Origin: Hirudo medicinalis | Taxonomy: Eukaryota > Annelida > Clitellata > Hirudinida > Hirudinidae | DNA: 35,529 bases | Direction: 5' to 3' | Assembly (NCBI GenBank): GCA_011800805.1 | Contig: MPNW01000493.1 | Span: forward strand, 43,099-78,627 | In this document: one piece after another, positions 10,927 through 24,700 of the stretch | Numbering within the stretch: the first letter of the stretch is position 1 | Layout of the letters: each line of letters starts with the position of its first letter | Position numbers and translations under genes: made by a program | The notes under the pieces: generated by a model | Databases searched by the model: none | Told to the model about the DNA's origin: nothing | What the model saw: only the letters and a program-made list of their open reading frames with translations

Positions 10927-11246
10927 ACTACGAGTAATATCACATGTGCATTGTTACAATGCGATAGCACAATCATTATGCTGATAATTAATGTTAATGT
11001 AGTTTCATGTCAATGTCATTTCATTTACTAATTAAGTGCCCGAAGATCAAAAAGGGTCAAAAGTTGAGAACATCTTATATTCTATTTTCACTCCCCTTGA
11101 AACAAGAGTCATAAACTTCACAATTTGTACGACTAAGCAACAAAGAGACTGGCTAAACTTTGTAATTGTGAAATAATAAAACTCGGTAAAGAGCGAGACG
11201 CATTCGTTCATTAAAATTGGCACGAGCTGAAACGTTGGCTGCGAAG

Positions 11247-11312
11247 AGGATGTTTCCGACCGGGAGTCGAACCCCGACCAGAAGATCGGCCCGTCCCCGA
11301 TTCACTCCGCCA
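11247..11312 (-). repeat. tRNA-like A/B-box sequence overlapping the RPGRIP1L stop and 3' UTR
   Basis: Minus-strand TGGCGGAGTGA resembles an A box and GGGTTCGACTCCC contains an exact B box. The acceptor arms do not pair and the T stem has a mismatch, so it is not a tRNA gene. It may be a remnant or chance. Confidence 0.25.
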
Positions 11313-12990
11313 TGGAAGTCCTCTGCATCTCTCGGTGGATGTTCCTCAAAGTCTCGAGGCACTGAACTGTCACTCCCATGTGCCCGACGACTGTCGTGTC
11401 CGTGGAGCTCGAATGAACTGTCGAACGAGGTTTAATTCCGATCGTTATGATTTCACACGTCACATTTGTGTTAAAAGCACTTGTAACATCACCATTGCAA
11501 CCAATAATAATGTATATATTAATTATTATAATTATTAAATATAATTACAATATTAATTATTCCTCTTCTTGTTATTATACTCAGTAGAGTTTCCCTGAAA
11601 ATAACACCCTCATGCTACATGGAATGGCTCTCTTTTGGCACTCATCGTGTCAAAGACGGCATTACTCTGGCAATTAATGCCAAAACTGTTACACGTACGA
11701 TCCATCGAATTATGAATATTTATGGACATGATCTAATAAAACAGCACCACTTTGATCGGTCATCCGTTTACCACGTCTGACGTGCAAAGGCACCCGCTCG
11801 GATATTTACAAATACTTACGGTAATTATGATTTATATCACCGGTATTAATTATTAATAATTTTATTATTTCATAATTCAACACATCGCTTCTTGCAGTGG
11901 ACCTGCGGTACAACTGCAAATGCCAGCTGATGATCTTAACTAGGTCTTATTTTTTTTTGATAATGCAGCAATTATTATTATTATTATTATTATTATTTTT
12001 ATTATTGCACATTACAATGAAGCAAGTACGACCAACAAAAGTGGAACAATTGACGGACGTCGACGAAAGAAATTGCTAACGAAAGGGTCGAATATGTTTT
12101 ACATTTTAAAAGATGAAATGCTCTAAATATTCCGACTCGCGTCGCCGCAACATCACCCACTCGGAATGTCTTCCTCGAGGACGTCCTTCTCCTCCTCGAG
12201 GATCTGAGGCAGACTGACGAAGGCAACTCCGACGTCCTCGCAATCTCCTTCGTCGTCGACAGGTTCCGATATCAAGGTGAACCTCAACCTGTGCAAGTTA
12301 GAACACGCAACGTGAAGTAACAGTCGTGTGGTGTGTGGTTTTACTTTACGGCTGATATTAAGTCGAGGATATAAAAGTGAATCTTCTAATTATTATTATT
12401 ATTAATTACTATTGCTAATTATTATATTAATATTATTAATTATTATGTTATGTAATAGTTAATCGTTAATGCCATTAATCATCCTCCGACCTGCCCCCAT
12501 CAACGCCCTCCTTCATCAACATACTGGCCAGGAAATATCGCTTCTCCATGTTCTCCTCTTGGCCAACACTGAAAGCTGATGATTGCATCGGTGACTATAT
12601 CAGCAATTACATCGATGATTACATTGGTGATTACATTGGCGATTACACTGGTGATGACTTGGAAAACGATAAACGATGCCATGACAATGAATGAATGGTA
12701 TTCTTTATATTCACTAGGTCGATGCTCAATTTTAAGATTCATCAAATGAACATATAAATAATTAAAAGAATATTTGACTAATCGTAAGTACTTCTGGTAA
12801 AGTTGAAGGAGATGGCCTTGTCGGGTTGAGTGGGTTTCGGCAGGGAGAAGGGCGTCTCGGTCTGCTCGGGCGGCTCCCCGAAGAACTCGTAGGCCACGTA
12901 CAGTTTCTGGACGCCGGCATTTTTGAGCAGAGGAGAATCTTGGCTCAGCCTCACGTGAGAGATGGTGATCGTGACCGTGTCCTCTGGCGT
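11302..12990 (-). other. RPGRIP1L: RPGRIP1L C-terminal RPGR-interacting (C2-like) domain, exons 30-33
   Basis: Encodes TPEDTVTITISHVRLSQD, VQKLYVAYEFFGEPPEQTET, PFSLPKP, LRFTLISEPVDDEGDCED and VGVAFVSLPQILEEEKDVLE. It ends VGHMGVTVQCLETLRNIH with a TGA stop at 11304-11302. This follows the vertebrate C-terminus closely in length and motif order. Confidence 0.88.
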
Positions 12991-14487
12991 CTGTCGATCG
13001 GAACTATCGATTACGACGGTTACCATGGTAGCCGTAGATGTCGATGATGATAGATGATTCGGTGGATAAGACTGATCACTTATTCATGAGGTCGGTGAGT
13101 CAGCGGTTTTTTTCTCACCTTTTGCGAAGGTCGTTTGTTTGGAACCACGACATCAGAATCATCGCTCTGACTTCCTGACGTAAAAACATAAACGTTTGAA
13201 ATAAATACCTACATGCCTACATCTGGAGTCTGCGACCATCTTGGCCGACAAAATCACTCGCCTTGCTTCGTGACTGTTCTTCCGGTCTGGAATAATTCGG
13301 TTAATTTCGATTTATTTGCTATTAAAAAGAATTTCTTGAAATAAATTAGAAATGGAGAACTGTTTGAAAAAGGAAATCTCAAGTGATCTTTTCAAAGTCT
13401 ACTTAAAATGTCAAAAATGAATGTTGTTTACGTTTTCATTCGTGTCGAGCCCTTGCGAATGACCTGGTGAAATGCGATATTCGATTAATTAGGATAAAAA
13501 TTGTAATCATTAAAAATATTTTTGGATATTTTGAATATTCACAAAATTATGATAAACGAGACTCAGATGTACACCTGGCGCACTCGGGGGAGATGTCATC
13601 TGCTGGGATCTCCCTTTCTGTGATCGATCCTCGGCATCGTCGTCCGATTCGCCTGCAAGTAGCACTGCTGGTGTCATAATGCCAATGAGCAATTTGTTAT
13701 TAACATTAGGATATATATTCTGTACAATAATAAATCATGATAATTACATTAAACATAAAATCATTAATAATAATAATAATTTAATATAATTACATTAAAT
13801 ATAACATCAATAATAATAATAATAATAATAATAATGATAATTTATTATAACTGTATTAATATAAAATTAATGATCATTCACCAAATTTTCCTGCATTCTG
13901 GTTCGCATTCTCGTCTGCCTGCTCCCTGATGGACTAAAAATCATGATTACGAAATTAATTTTTTTTTAAAATAATTAATTGAACTTAATTCCTGCAGAAG
14001 AGGAAATCACATTTTAATGTATTAATATTAATTTATCACCAGTAAATTCAACAAACGATATGAACTAAGTATTGATGACTTGATGGCTACACAAAGGAGA
14101 CTTCATCAAAGTTCAGATTTAAGTACCATCGTCAGACTGCCGGGTTCGACATCCTTCCCGGGCGAGACGCTGCCCCTCTCGGATCTCGGCGAGGTGGAGG
14201 GGTGCGACCTCTCAGGGGGTTCAGAAGGATCATCCACGATGGGTGTCGGTGCTTTGACATCGCCCGAGGAAGCCTTGCAGGATTTGCTTTTCCTCTCGAC
14301 TTTGAAGTCGGGGAATTCCGATCCGATCCGTGGAGCCTCGGAAGGAGAGTCGGCAACGGGCGTCGGTGCTTTGACATCGCCCAAGGAAGACTTGCAAGAT
14401 TGGCTTTTCCTCTTGATCTGAATCTATTCACACAACAATGGATACACCATTGACTTATAAAATAGCAATAACAACAACAACAGCAGC

Positions 14488-14524
<37 letters not shown>

Positions 14525-16428
14525 GCTATAAAAAATTTATTTAAAAGTATTTTGAAATCAATCATAATAAAGAAAGTGAGATCTATTGGACTGGACAGAC
14601 ATTGCAGCACACCTGATCTGGTTTCTGAAGGGTGGGTGGGGTTTGCACCCGCATGGGGGTCAGGTACGAGTACTTCCAAGTCATCAGCACTTCCATCGTG
14701 CCGTTGGGGTTTCCATCTTTCTACAGAAATAAGTAAACAATTTATCCGAATTAGAGTCGATGTTTGATCGATAACCCGATAGTTTAATTCCATTGCTGGC
14801 CAAGCGACGGGCAAAAGCCAACCCACAGGCAATGACTTTTGGTACCTCACTCCATCCCTGATCCTACCCTACCCCTATCCTTAACCCTACCTCATGATCC
14901 TGAAATCTCTGTAAAACTGACAAAAGTCGTCGCCTGTGAGTTGGTTTTGTCCCGTTATTTCTCCATCCACCATTTAATATTAATACCAATGTAGCCGTTA
15001 TGTAATGAGTTTTAACGATAATAATAATAATTAAAAACAATACTCTCGCAAATGTCACAAACGACCCACGTCGGTGACTTCAAACTCCCCGGAAATCTTT
15101 CCGTCGTGCGAGAGAGTCACGAGGGGAATCGAGACGAGGCCCAGGTAGGAGTCGACGTTCGGATCCGTGTCGTCGAACAGGTAGGCCTTCAACACCTGAG
15201 TTTTCAGGTAGCTCTCCAATTGGGACGTCATGGCGACAGGGTAGGTCCTCTTGTCATCGAAGAATGGATCGTTGGACGAATGAATGATGGAGGTGTCGTG
15301 ATCGGGAAAGTCATAGAACTTGTAAACCACGTAGCATGAAGGCTGCTTTGCTGATTAAATGAAATGCAATGTAATGCTATCGATCATTCAAATTTATCAC
15401 TAAATATAAATTAATTAAGTAATCGCATTATTACTAAATATAAATATTTTAAATCATATTTCAATTAATTTAATTCACAAACCTTCACAGCTTGTGGCCT
15501 TCACATTCCTACAGGATTTTATATGAATGGTCAGATGATTGATATTGTTGGGTGGCCTCCTTGCAGCTGATTGGTCAAGAGGAGTAATGGGAGGAGCTTG
15601 TTTGGCATTAGACTCAAGGTAACCCAATGCCTTGGTACGTTCCTTTGAAAAAATAATTTTGTAATTTAAAACAACAGACAACAGAAGTGTCTTGGCATGC
15701 AGGTTGGCCGAATGGGTTGCATTCCTGTAATGGCGACGGTCACAATGTGTCGTGTTGGCAACCCAGACTGCACCGCCAGGGAGCGCCCTCGGGCAGGGGC
15801 GCTATATAAATGGTAGAACGACTAAAATGCGCCTCGGCATCCCGTTCGGATGCATGAGGCACTCAAAAGATCGGCTAAGTACAAAATACAAAGTGGGTTT
15901 TGAGAACCGAGAAGTGTGATTTCATATTCGACACTTTCTTGTTCAGAGTAAATCATCGAGCAACAGATTATCTCTTCGCACATGATCAGACTGATGCCTA
16001 ACACCTGCCATCGGTGGATCGGATCAAATGCTGAAGAAGCCATAATTACTGATTAGTCTACCATAATTATTCAATGAGAGACTTATTAACCTCAAAGCCC
16101 ACATTTGGGGTTTGAACCCATGCCCTTTAAGATGATCAGCTCAAGATAAGATCTACAACAAGATCAACAATAGCACCTTGTAAAGCCTGAGTGCCTGCTC
16201 CATGGGGACCCTGAGTCTCACCCAGTATTCGAGGACTCCAACCGAGGTCCCCTCGTGGTACTTCTCTGTGGCTTTCAAATTGATTTTTAAATTAAAATTT
16301 CATTTTCGTTTCGAATAAAACTTACTACTAAATCAATTAATTTAATTCCAGCAAACAAATAAATCTATTTATTAGTATTATTATTGTTGTTATTATTATC
16401 ATTATTAATATTATTATTGTTATTATTA

Positions 16429-16484
<56 letters not shown>

Positions 16485-19400
16485 GCTATTGTTATTGTTG
16501 TCATTGTTGTTATCATTATTATTGTTATAGTTTTCGAAATTACAAAATTGCAATTTCTGCACTTTAAGTTGAACACAAGTCTAGATTGAGATCAAAATAG
16601 TTCCAACCAATGAGATTGAGGGTCCCGTGGATACGACCCGACGACCTCTCGAGTAGTCCGTTGAGTCTTATCCTGCCGACCGCCAACGTTCGGTAGTCGG
16701 AACCAAGACACTGGTGGAGTTCGAGTACACAGCTGTCCTGAGGTTTGGAAATGTCGCATTGTAAGTCATAAATATATTTAAGTCCATAATAATAATAAGT
16801 GTAAGTCATAAATAAATTTAAGTCTGTAATAATAATTGTAAGTCATAAATACATTTAAGTCCTTAGTAATAATTGTAAGTCATAAATACATTTAAATCCA
16901 TAATAACGTAATCTCATCTCTTATTTATGTAATCCGAGTTGCAAACAAACACCGATGGAGTAAATTAAGTCTTTCGAAAATTCTCACCTTTTGCAGGTAG
17001 TGAATGAAAAAGTCGTCCACCTGCACGACATACTGTGAGGTGAACTGATAATCCATCCTGCAGTACATAACTTTCAGGTACATCGAAGGTAAACACAGGT
17101 AGACACAGTTGCAGTTAAAGCTTAGAAACTCAATTGATGAATAATAAGGCAAGTAATTAAAAAACAATGAATAATGAAGTAGCAAATTAACGTATCCAAT
17201 TTTATGCAATAATAATAATAATTACGCAACTTAAGAATAAATAACAATAATTAGGCAATTAAAAGTTTTTATTATTTATTATTATATCCTAGGATGCGAC
17301 GAGGTCAAAGGTCGGACACACCTGGGTCCCTGAAGAATTGGCGTCGACTGAAGCTCGAAGTCGTAGAACTCCCAGGTGCAGAACATGCTCGGGTTGCTGT
17401 CGCTCAAGATCTTCAGGCAGTCTTCAGTCAGCATCAGCTGTTATGGTAATGATGATGATGATGATGATGAGTGAGTCAGAAATAAACGAAACGATGATGA
17501 TGATGATGACGACGACGACGGTAATGATGATGAGTGAGTCAGAAATACGACTGTGATATGGGATGATGATTAAAATAATAAAGTGATGTTAGTGATGACG
17601 GTGGTGGTGATGATGATGATGATGATGAAAGTGGTAAACGTAGTTTTGGTGATGATGAGGGAACAGATGAAATGATAATGTTTGCATTAGCATCATTCAT
17701 GGTGAATGATTTTTTTGTTGAAATCAACTGAAAGTCCTCACAGATTTTATGTGAACCTCAAAGAGGTTTTGTCCGTTTTCTAACATCACATCTGCGTCGT
17801 CCTCCTCCTCTTTGTACACAGCCATCTGAAAAATCCTCGACCAATTAGAAATTTAACAATTAACATGCAAAAAATCTCGGACATCATTATCATGATCGAC
17901 CGACCCGATCTTCTGTATCTATCCTGTACTGTTTCGTTCCATAGGCAACGTCCTTCAGCTGAGTTTCCAGTTTCTGCAACATTCAACAATCATAAATATT
18001 AATTAGTTGATAATTAATTATTCAACAATTATAAATGTTAATTAGTTCTTAATTATTTATACTCAAATACAAATATTAATTAGTTCTTAATTAATAACAC
18101 AACAAACATAAATATTAATTAGTTCAAAATTAATTATTAATCATTATTAATTAGTTCGACAAAAAGCATCTCGTTAAGACGATGAACGTCCATTGATCCA
18201 CAGCTGGGATTCGAACACCGAGACGAGGTGTCCACCCGTACGAACACCGGAAGGTAATTTTCATCCGACGAGACGACAACCCGAAGACTCAGAAACTCAC
18301 TCGAATCCTCTCTGCCCTGATGTCTAGGAGTTGTGCGTACTTGTCGAGTTGAGCGTCGAATTCTCTCTTCGATTCCTCCATCTTTTTGTTTGTAATTTCC
18401 AGCTAATTAAAGATAAGCAGTGGGGTGATGATTTACAGAAAAATAATAAAATTTGATGACTGCAATAATAGTAGTAATAATAAATAAGTAATAATAATAA
18501 TAATAATAAAATTGCAATCATTACAACAACGTTATTCCCTCGTGATAACAAGAAAAACAACAACAACAACAGAGAACCAGTCCAATTTTCAGACAAGTAT
18601 CTGCACTTGGAGAATTGTATTTGTATTGAATTTCGAGTGCATGAAAATATTGAACGGAGTGTCGAGCCCGTCGTACGTACCTCGTTCTTGTAGTCGTTGT
18701 TGATCTTGTACTGCACCATGAGCAGGTTCCTCGTCTTTTCGAGTTCGTTTGCAGTTTCCGTCTGCTGTGCTTCCGCCTCCATCAGCCGTTTGTCCAGATC
18801 GACTGAGGGGAAGACGGAGAATGTATTTTTAAACGAATGATAAGTTGTCGATGATTTGAAGGGAACTTTAAAAATTGCAATCTGCTTGTTCGTTCTGATG
18901 ACCCTAGACTAGGGTCGCTATCATGACAAATCATCATCACCATCGCTATCATCATCACAACCACCATCATCATCTTTGAACATGGCCACCATCGTCACCA
19001 CGATCATCGTCATCATCACCACAATCGTCATCACACAGGGATGAAATGGTCCACCATTGCACGGCAGATTCTGATCCGTCTCCTGAAGGAAGTCCAACTC
19101 TGACCCACGGGCCACCAGGGCCTCCTTCTGCTGCCTCCTCTTCACGATGGACAGTGCTTCAGTAAATTCCTCATTCGTGAATGCACCATCCTGAATGGTT
19201 GCAATTCACCGTAATTATATATATTAATTAATTAAACTAATTATCAAAATTATTTACTGGATTAATAATTATAATTATTAATAATATTAATTAATTGTAA
19301 TCAATAAATTATTGATTAATAAATAAATATTACTAATTATATATCAGTAATTAATTGTTATTGGTTAAATAATTATTAATTAACATATATTCTTTATGAT

Positions 19401-20487
19401 TAATTAAAATTTTTTATTAATTAATAATTAATTATTCTTATTTACATATACTGTTTCATATAGGTGTTTACATCATCTGGTGAATTGTTTCCAAATGAAT
19501 TTTATTCATTCATTCATTCACTCATTCATGCATTCATTCATTTGTTCACTCATGCATTCATTCATTCATTCATTCACTCATACATGCATCCATGAATTCC
19601 CAAAACCTCTCCAAACACGGACGTCTTCTCGGTCAGTTCCTCGTTTTTCTTCAGCAATCCTTCATTCTTGGCCCTGCACTCCTTCAACTCACACCTGACC
19701 TTCTCGAGTTCATCTGCGGAGATGAAATGATGTAGTAAAATAAAATAAAATTTAATTTAAAATAAATTTAATTTAAAATAAATTTAATTTTATATTTAGG
19801 CAGATGAATGGAAATAAATTCGACAAGAGAGATTCGTTTATGTTGTTTTTCGTATTGTTTTTTAAAACTTAGTTTGAGATCTTTTTTCGGTGCATAATTT
19901 AAAGTCGTTCATTTGAATATTCATAGTTTTTAATTAGGTGATACTCAACATTCAAAAAACAATCAAAATAACAAAAACAACAAAAATAACAAAATAAAAA
20001 AAAAATCAAAGTAACAATCAACAACCAGTCCTTCCTCCATTGAAATATTACATAATCAACTTATTAACCAATCACAACGCAATAAAAATTCGTTGCCAAA
20101 AAAGTGTCGCCATTCCGACCTTTGACCCGAACCATTCTCTCCAGCAGGTTTCCTTTATCCCCGACGTCAGCCTGCATGGCCGCTTCCAATTGGCCGATCT
20201 GGACTCTGAAGGCCGCCTCCCTCTTCTTCCATTGGTTTTCCTTCTCCACGTCCAGGGCGCTGCTCATCAGGCGACAGTTCGACTCCTTGAGGATCTCGCA
20301 CTCCCTCTCCAGGTCTGCCACTCGAGCTTGTTGCTAATGACAACGACGGTGACGACATCAACAGTAGATACAAATAGCAGTGATTAGTGATTATTGAATA
20401 CTACATTGACCAATGGTTATTAAAATACTTCTTAAATGTTATTATTGTTGTTGTTGCTGTTGTTATCATTATTATTATTATTATTAC

Positions 20488-20527
<40 letters not shown>

Positions 20528-21743
20528 ATTGTTGTTATCATCAAAATCATCATTATTATCAATATACTTGTTATATAACGTAAATCTTAACAAATTAAGA
20601 AATTTATAAGCGCTGATCCTTCAAGTCTGCATCGCCACTGAACGATGATGATGATGATTACGATGATGATGATGATGACGACGATGATGATGGTGACGAT
20701 AACTTTTACGACGACGATTGATCACCTCCATTAGCAGCATCTTGTTGGACTTCCCTGACTCGACCTGCTTCTGAAGGTTTGCGACCTTCGACCTTTCAAC
20801 TTTCAGGTCCTCCTGGAGTTCCTCGATCTCGGTGACTGCCTGCTCGTTGCTTCTTTTCATTAGACTCATTTTCTGGTGGTGATGATGATGATGATGATGA
20901 TGATGATAATGATTTTGACAGTGATGATAACGATAAAAATGATTTTGGCAGTGATGACAATGATGATCATGGTCGTGATAGTAATAACAAGCAAAACTCT
21001 GGCTTTGAAACATCTCTCTGATGTGGCATATGTTCAATCACGAGTTAATTCCATTAAATGACTTTTTCAATTTCATCAAAAACGAATTAATTTTAAACTC
21101 TTTAAAACATTTAATAATTTCCGGCACCTCTCGGAGGCCGGCAAATTGATCGTGGAGCTGCTGGAACTTGATGCTCTTCTCCTTCATCTCTCGCTCGAGT
21201 TTGATCCTGTCCACGTTCTCCTTCACGTTGTTTCTGACAGTTGTAATGAGGTGAACAAGGTGATTGCGACAATGACGATGGTGATGGCGTTGGTGATGGC
21301 GATTATGAGGCTGGCTGGATGGTTCAGTAGAGATGATTTTTGTCATTCTCAAAAGACAGATTTTTTAGGTTCATTGGAAAATATAGGACCCCTCGAAAGC
21401 GACTCCAAAGTTTAATAAAGGCCGACGACTCCATTGCAGGGGAGTCATCATCACCACTTATGAAAAAATAAATAAACTGAAAATAATTTCCATAATTTGA
21501 ATAATTGATTACTTCTGGTCCTCATTAAGTCGCGACCTCAGGTGACTCAGCTCGGCCTCGTGCTTGTTCTCGACGATCTGCATCTGGAATAAAAGTCTTA
21601 ATTGCTTTAATCGTGCAAATTTGTTCGCAGTTATGAATAAATTTAAACTACTAATTACTGTGTTATTCGTGATGAATTATTGTCTCGACAATGACTCGAC
21701 ATTATTAAAATGAATAAAATAGCAACAATGATGATGATGACAA

Positions 21744-21785
<42 letters not shown>

Positions 21786-24700
21786 TACTAATAGTAATCA
21801 TCACAATAATTGCACTTTTATGTGCTTAAGCAACACCTACCTGCTCCTTGAGGTCGGCAATGACCCTCTCGTATTCTTCCGACCTTTTTCTGTTCTCGGT
21901 CATCAATCTCTCCCTCGAAAGAATCAATCGACTTTCAATCAATCAATTGATTGAGTATCAACGTAATTGAATCTCCACCCAGGCCTTCAATCACAACAGA
22001 GACCACCCTCATCAATCACACAATCAATGCCATTATCATCACCACTGTCAAATATGACACATTTGTCACCGAAAGATCATCATCACCACCGTCGTCGTCG
22101 TCGTCGTCATCATCATCATCATCGTCATCGTCATCATCGTCATCATCATCATCATCATCATCATCATAAGAAGTCCAAATCATCTTAGTTATGCAACAGA
22201 CCTTAATGAAATAAATAAACGAAATCGTCACGAGCATCGGCAGCATCGACATCGGGAGAAAAAAATTTATTTCCATTTAAAAGAAAAGCCTCTGTGAGGA
22301 TTTTGTCGCTCGAGACGACAACGAGGCATTAAGAACACGACATGGAACTTGGGAGGAATGAAAGCAAGTGAAACAACAGGAACACCAACAACAAACAACA
22401 ACAATAACAAGAGCAATAATTATAACAATGATAACAACAACAACAACGACGATGATGATGATGATGACGATGATGATGATAACAGTAACAATAATAATTT
22501 TATAATAAGAGCACCATCAACAATAATGACGTCGTTACTAATGGTGGAGCTGTCAAAGTGACGTTACGGCAGTCAGACACGGACTTTTATCGAGAATTAA
22601 TGGAGAGAAAATAAATGGATGATGATTAATAATATATATATATGTAAGTAGATGATGACTAATAAATTATTAGTATATTATTAGTAATAATATATATATA
22701 TATGTAAGTAGATGATGACTAATAAATTATTAGTATATTATTAGTAATAATATATATATATATATGTAAGTAGATGATGACTAATAACAAATACATAAAT
22801 AGATGATGACTAATTTTTTACAAAAATCAACTCACAGTTCTGGCCCCTGCATGCTGAATTCGTTATTATTTTTCTGCGTCAAACTGCCAGAACATTTTCA
22901 GATTATTATTCGGTTATTATTTTCAATTAACGAATTAATTACTAATTATTACAATTCCCAATTCTTAATTAACGATTACGTTAAAATAAATTGAACTTAT
23001 ATTGGGATTAATGTCAAATCAGTGAAAACATGTCGTTGGAACCAACAAGTCGATCTGATTGGACGCTTCCACGGTCGACGCCTTCTGGGTCTTCGGCCTT
23101 ATTTCATTGGACGACAAAAATAACTTATCGACAGTGAATGAATATTGATTTAAGTGGATTTTTCTTTTTATAACAATAAGTGTTTAATGCTATTATTTGA
23201 TTATCATTTTTATTAATGTTATTATTATATTGCATTATAATTTGTTATTATTATTATCAATATTATTACTATTATTATTATTATCATTGTTGTCGTTGTT
23301 GCTAAAGGCTTGTAATTATCCCGTAAAGGAACAATTATTGTAAACGTGCAAAATCTGGTCGCGACGGACAGATTGCCTCTCGAGTGGCAAAATTAAGGCC
23401 TCGGTCGGAATTAATGCGACCTCGCCGAGACATCGGACAGACGTCCGCGATCGATCAAAATACACCACCAGATTGTGAAGTCACTAACGAACGTAAGGAG
23501 AATTGTTGCCGATCGTTTCATCACTAACGAATTCATTTTTAATCGATTAATTGTAGCTAACTAATTACGACCTCAATAAAGTATTGGTGGACAGACAGAT
23601 GGATGGAGGAATGGATGGATGGGGGAATGAAAGTCTTACCCATGGGAGGAGTTTGGCCTGATGATCATTCGAATGTTCTTGATGATTCTTGGATCAACAT
23701 ATTGCTTCTGTACTCCCTGGCAAGCCATCGGTTGCAGTGTCGTTAATTATTCATTAACCTATTTAATTATTCATTAGGAATGGCATGTTTAATTATTCAT
23801 TAGCAATTGGCATATTTAATTAATTATCTCGATGCATTTTGAGTTCGTCATCGGTGACTCTGAGGTCGGACGACGAGGGGTCGCGTTAGTGCCGACGAAG
23901 ACTTCTAACTCGAAACTTGAAATGATGGCAACATGATTTTAACAACATAGTGGTAATTTTACAAACAACAATAACAATAATGATGATGGTGGTGATGACA
24001 ACAATTGGTAGACTTACAGTGTCAACCTTGGAAGGAATGTGAGGATACGTGGATAGTGTCGTCTGGGACATGACATTTTGTTGTTTCAAAACTGTCAGCT
24101 GAAATGATTAATGGACGACAATTAGCTTTCTTAAAAACATTCAACATTTGAAACGACTTAATTCAGAATAATTAATTCAGATTAAGCCAATTATTTAAAA
24201 TGAACTGTGACGTTCATTTCCGACAAGAACGAGGCCGGCGTCACGATGTAAACCCCCACGTGGACCACCTCGAAGGTGAATTGCATCAAAATGAGGTTTG
24301 GAAGTGAGCAGACGACAAACGACAATCGACCGCTGCACGAACTTTTTTCTCTCCGGTCTTTCTGGCCGTGCATTGCAAAGTCAGTGGCATTGATAATGGT
24401 TGTGGTAATAGTTGTGGTTGTGATGATGATGTTGATGATGATGATGATGTTGATGATGATGATGATGTTATTAGATGAAATTATCGTTCGTATGCAATGT
24501 TATGAAAATAATATATTGATTATTTATCGAATAATAATGGGAAATAATCAATATTCTAATTTAGGTTCACTCAATAGACATTAAATCAGTTTAATGATCA
24601 GTGATCAATGATGGTGGTGATGCTGATGATGATGATGATGATGGAAAGATGGAGAGAATGAATGAATGAACGAATGGTAAAGAGAGGAGACAATCAGACT

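Larger units (their letters stand above)
16177..17437 (-). other. RPGRIP1L: RPGRIP1L first C2 domain, exons 19-22
   Basis: Encodes LMLTEDCLKILSD, TWEFYDFELQSTPILQG, YQFTSQYVVQVDDFFIHYLQ, LELHQCLGSDYRTLAVG and GVLEYWVRLRVPMEQALRLY. This is the C2 fold with the FYDFELQ-T-P motif diagnostic of RPGRIP1/RPGRIP1L. The Asp cluster of calcium-binding C2 domains is not evident, as expected for this family. Confidence 0.88.

Noticed and set aside
11247..11330. A tRNA gene on the minus strand with an exact B box
   Set aside because: The T stem has a mismatch, the acceptor arms do not pair, and it overlaps the end of the RPGRIP1L coding sequence.
22016..22276. Poly-Asp and poly-Ser ORFs on both strands
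   Set aside because: Same cause: trinucleotide repeat without stops. They lie in an RPGRIP1L intron.
22621..22805. CRISPR-like array
   Set aside because: The 60-base units are contiguous with no unique spacers, and the genome is eukaryotic.
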